A DNA stretch of 64,000 nucleotides from Penaeus vannamei (taxonomy: Eukaryota > Arthropoda > Malacostraca > Decapoda > Penaeidae). Below, piece by piece: positions 63,859 to 64,000 of this stretch (within the stretch, counting starts at the first letter, position 1; each line of letters starts with the position of its first letter). The notes under the pieces are model-generated. The model saw only the letters and a program-made list of their open reading frames with translations, ran no database searches and was not told the DNA's origin. The DNA lies in NCBI RefSeq assembly GCF_042767895.1, contig NC_091551.1, forward strand, positions 11,141,537 through 11,205,536. Reading direction: 5' to 3'. The position numbers and the translations under genes are program-made.

Positions 63859-64000
63859 TTTTATCATCACCATCGTCATTGTCATATAACCATGATCAGT
63901 AACATGTAGGCGCACGCACAGATACAGACACACACACGCACGTACACATGCACACAAATGAACACACAAATGTTGGATAAAACCCTCTCCCAATCCTATA

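Overview
This window is non-coding, repeat-saturated animal DNA. I find no protein gene that I can support. Long GA/CT, TA, CA/GT and AAT/ATT microsatellites, several tRNA-derived sequences, an LTR retrotransposon and two 500-N scaffold gaps point to an animal genome with extreme simple-repeat content. A decapod crustacean, for example a penaeid shrimp, is my inference from general knowledge of such genomes; nothing here proves the species. Nearly all long open frames are translated microsatellites (HT, RE, LS, IY, NN or II runs) or run through N.

The sequence is built from a small set of reusable modules, named here by letter. S is a ~172-bp tRNA-Ser(CGA)-like unit with RNA polymerase III A/B boxes, stacked hairpins and a T5 stop. 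P is the AT-rich arm that follows every S. U is a mixed-composition block with a TATA-like site. V carries a tRNA-Val(CAC)-like sequence. Q is an AAT-rich block with tRNA-Gln(CUG)-like sequences. Z carries a tRNA-Gln-like sequence with anticodon UUA. W contains a CCAAT-box palindrome. X and Y are short linkers. The modules combine into three macro-units that each begin at S: A (S-P-U-CT-V-AAT-Q, ~4.6 kb), B (S-P-Z-X/Y-CA, ~2.7 kb) and C (S-P-W-CA, ~2.4 kb). There are 18 S copies: 15 full-length, two cut short (one by an N gap, one by a fusion), and one complete copy with a shortened terminator.

Layout: 1-11294 is in inverted orientation (reading leftward: V, Q, an older diverged Z/tRNA-Arg-like unit that itself points rightward, X, then units A and C). 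The 500-N gap at 11295-11794 marks the switch. From 11795 to the end everything runs rightward: B, C, C'/B, B, A (containing the LTR element), gap, A (deleted), B, C, B, a short hybrid, B, C, a short hybrid, then A-A-A in tandem. Several module boundaries are fusions with a few bases of shared sequence, and some fall inside tRNA-like sequences, so exchange between modules is the simplest explanation of the mosaic.

At 25572-29177 a 3.6-kb LTR retrotransposon with nearly identical LTRs and no recognisable gag-pol sits in a CT tract of an A unit. It is the only clear autonomous-type boundary in the window and looks recent. All family names, anticodon calls and homology statements were made by eye, without database searches.
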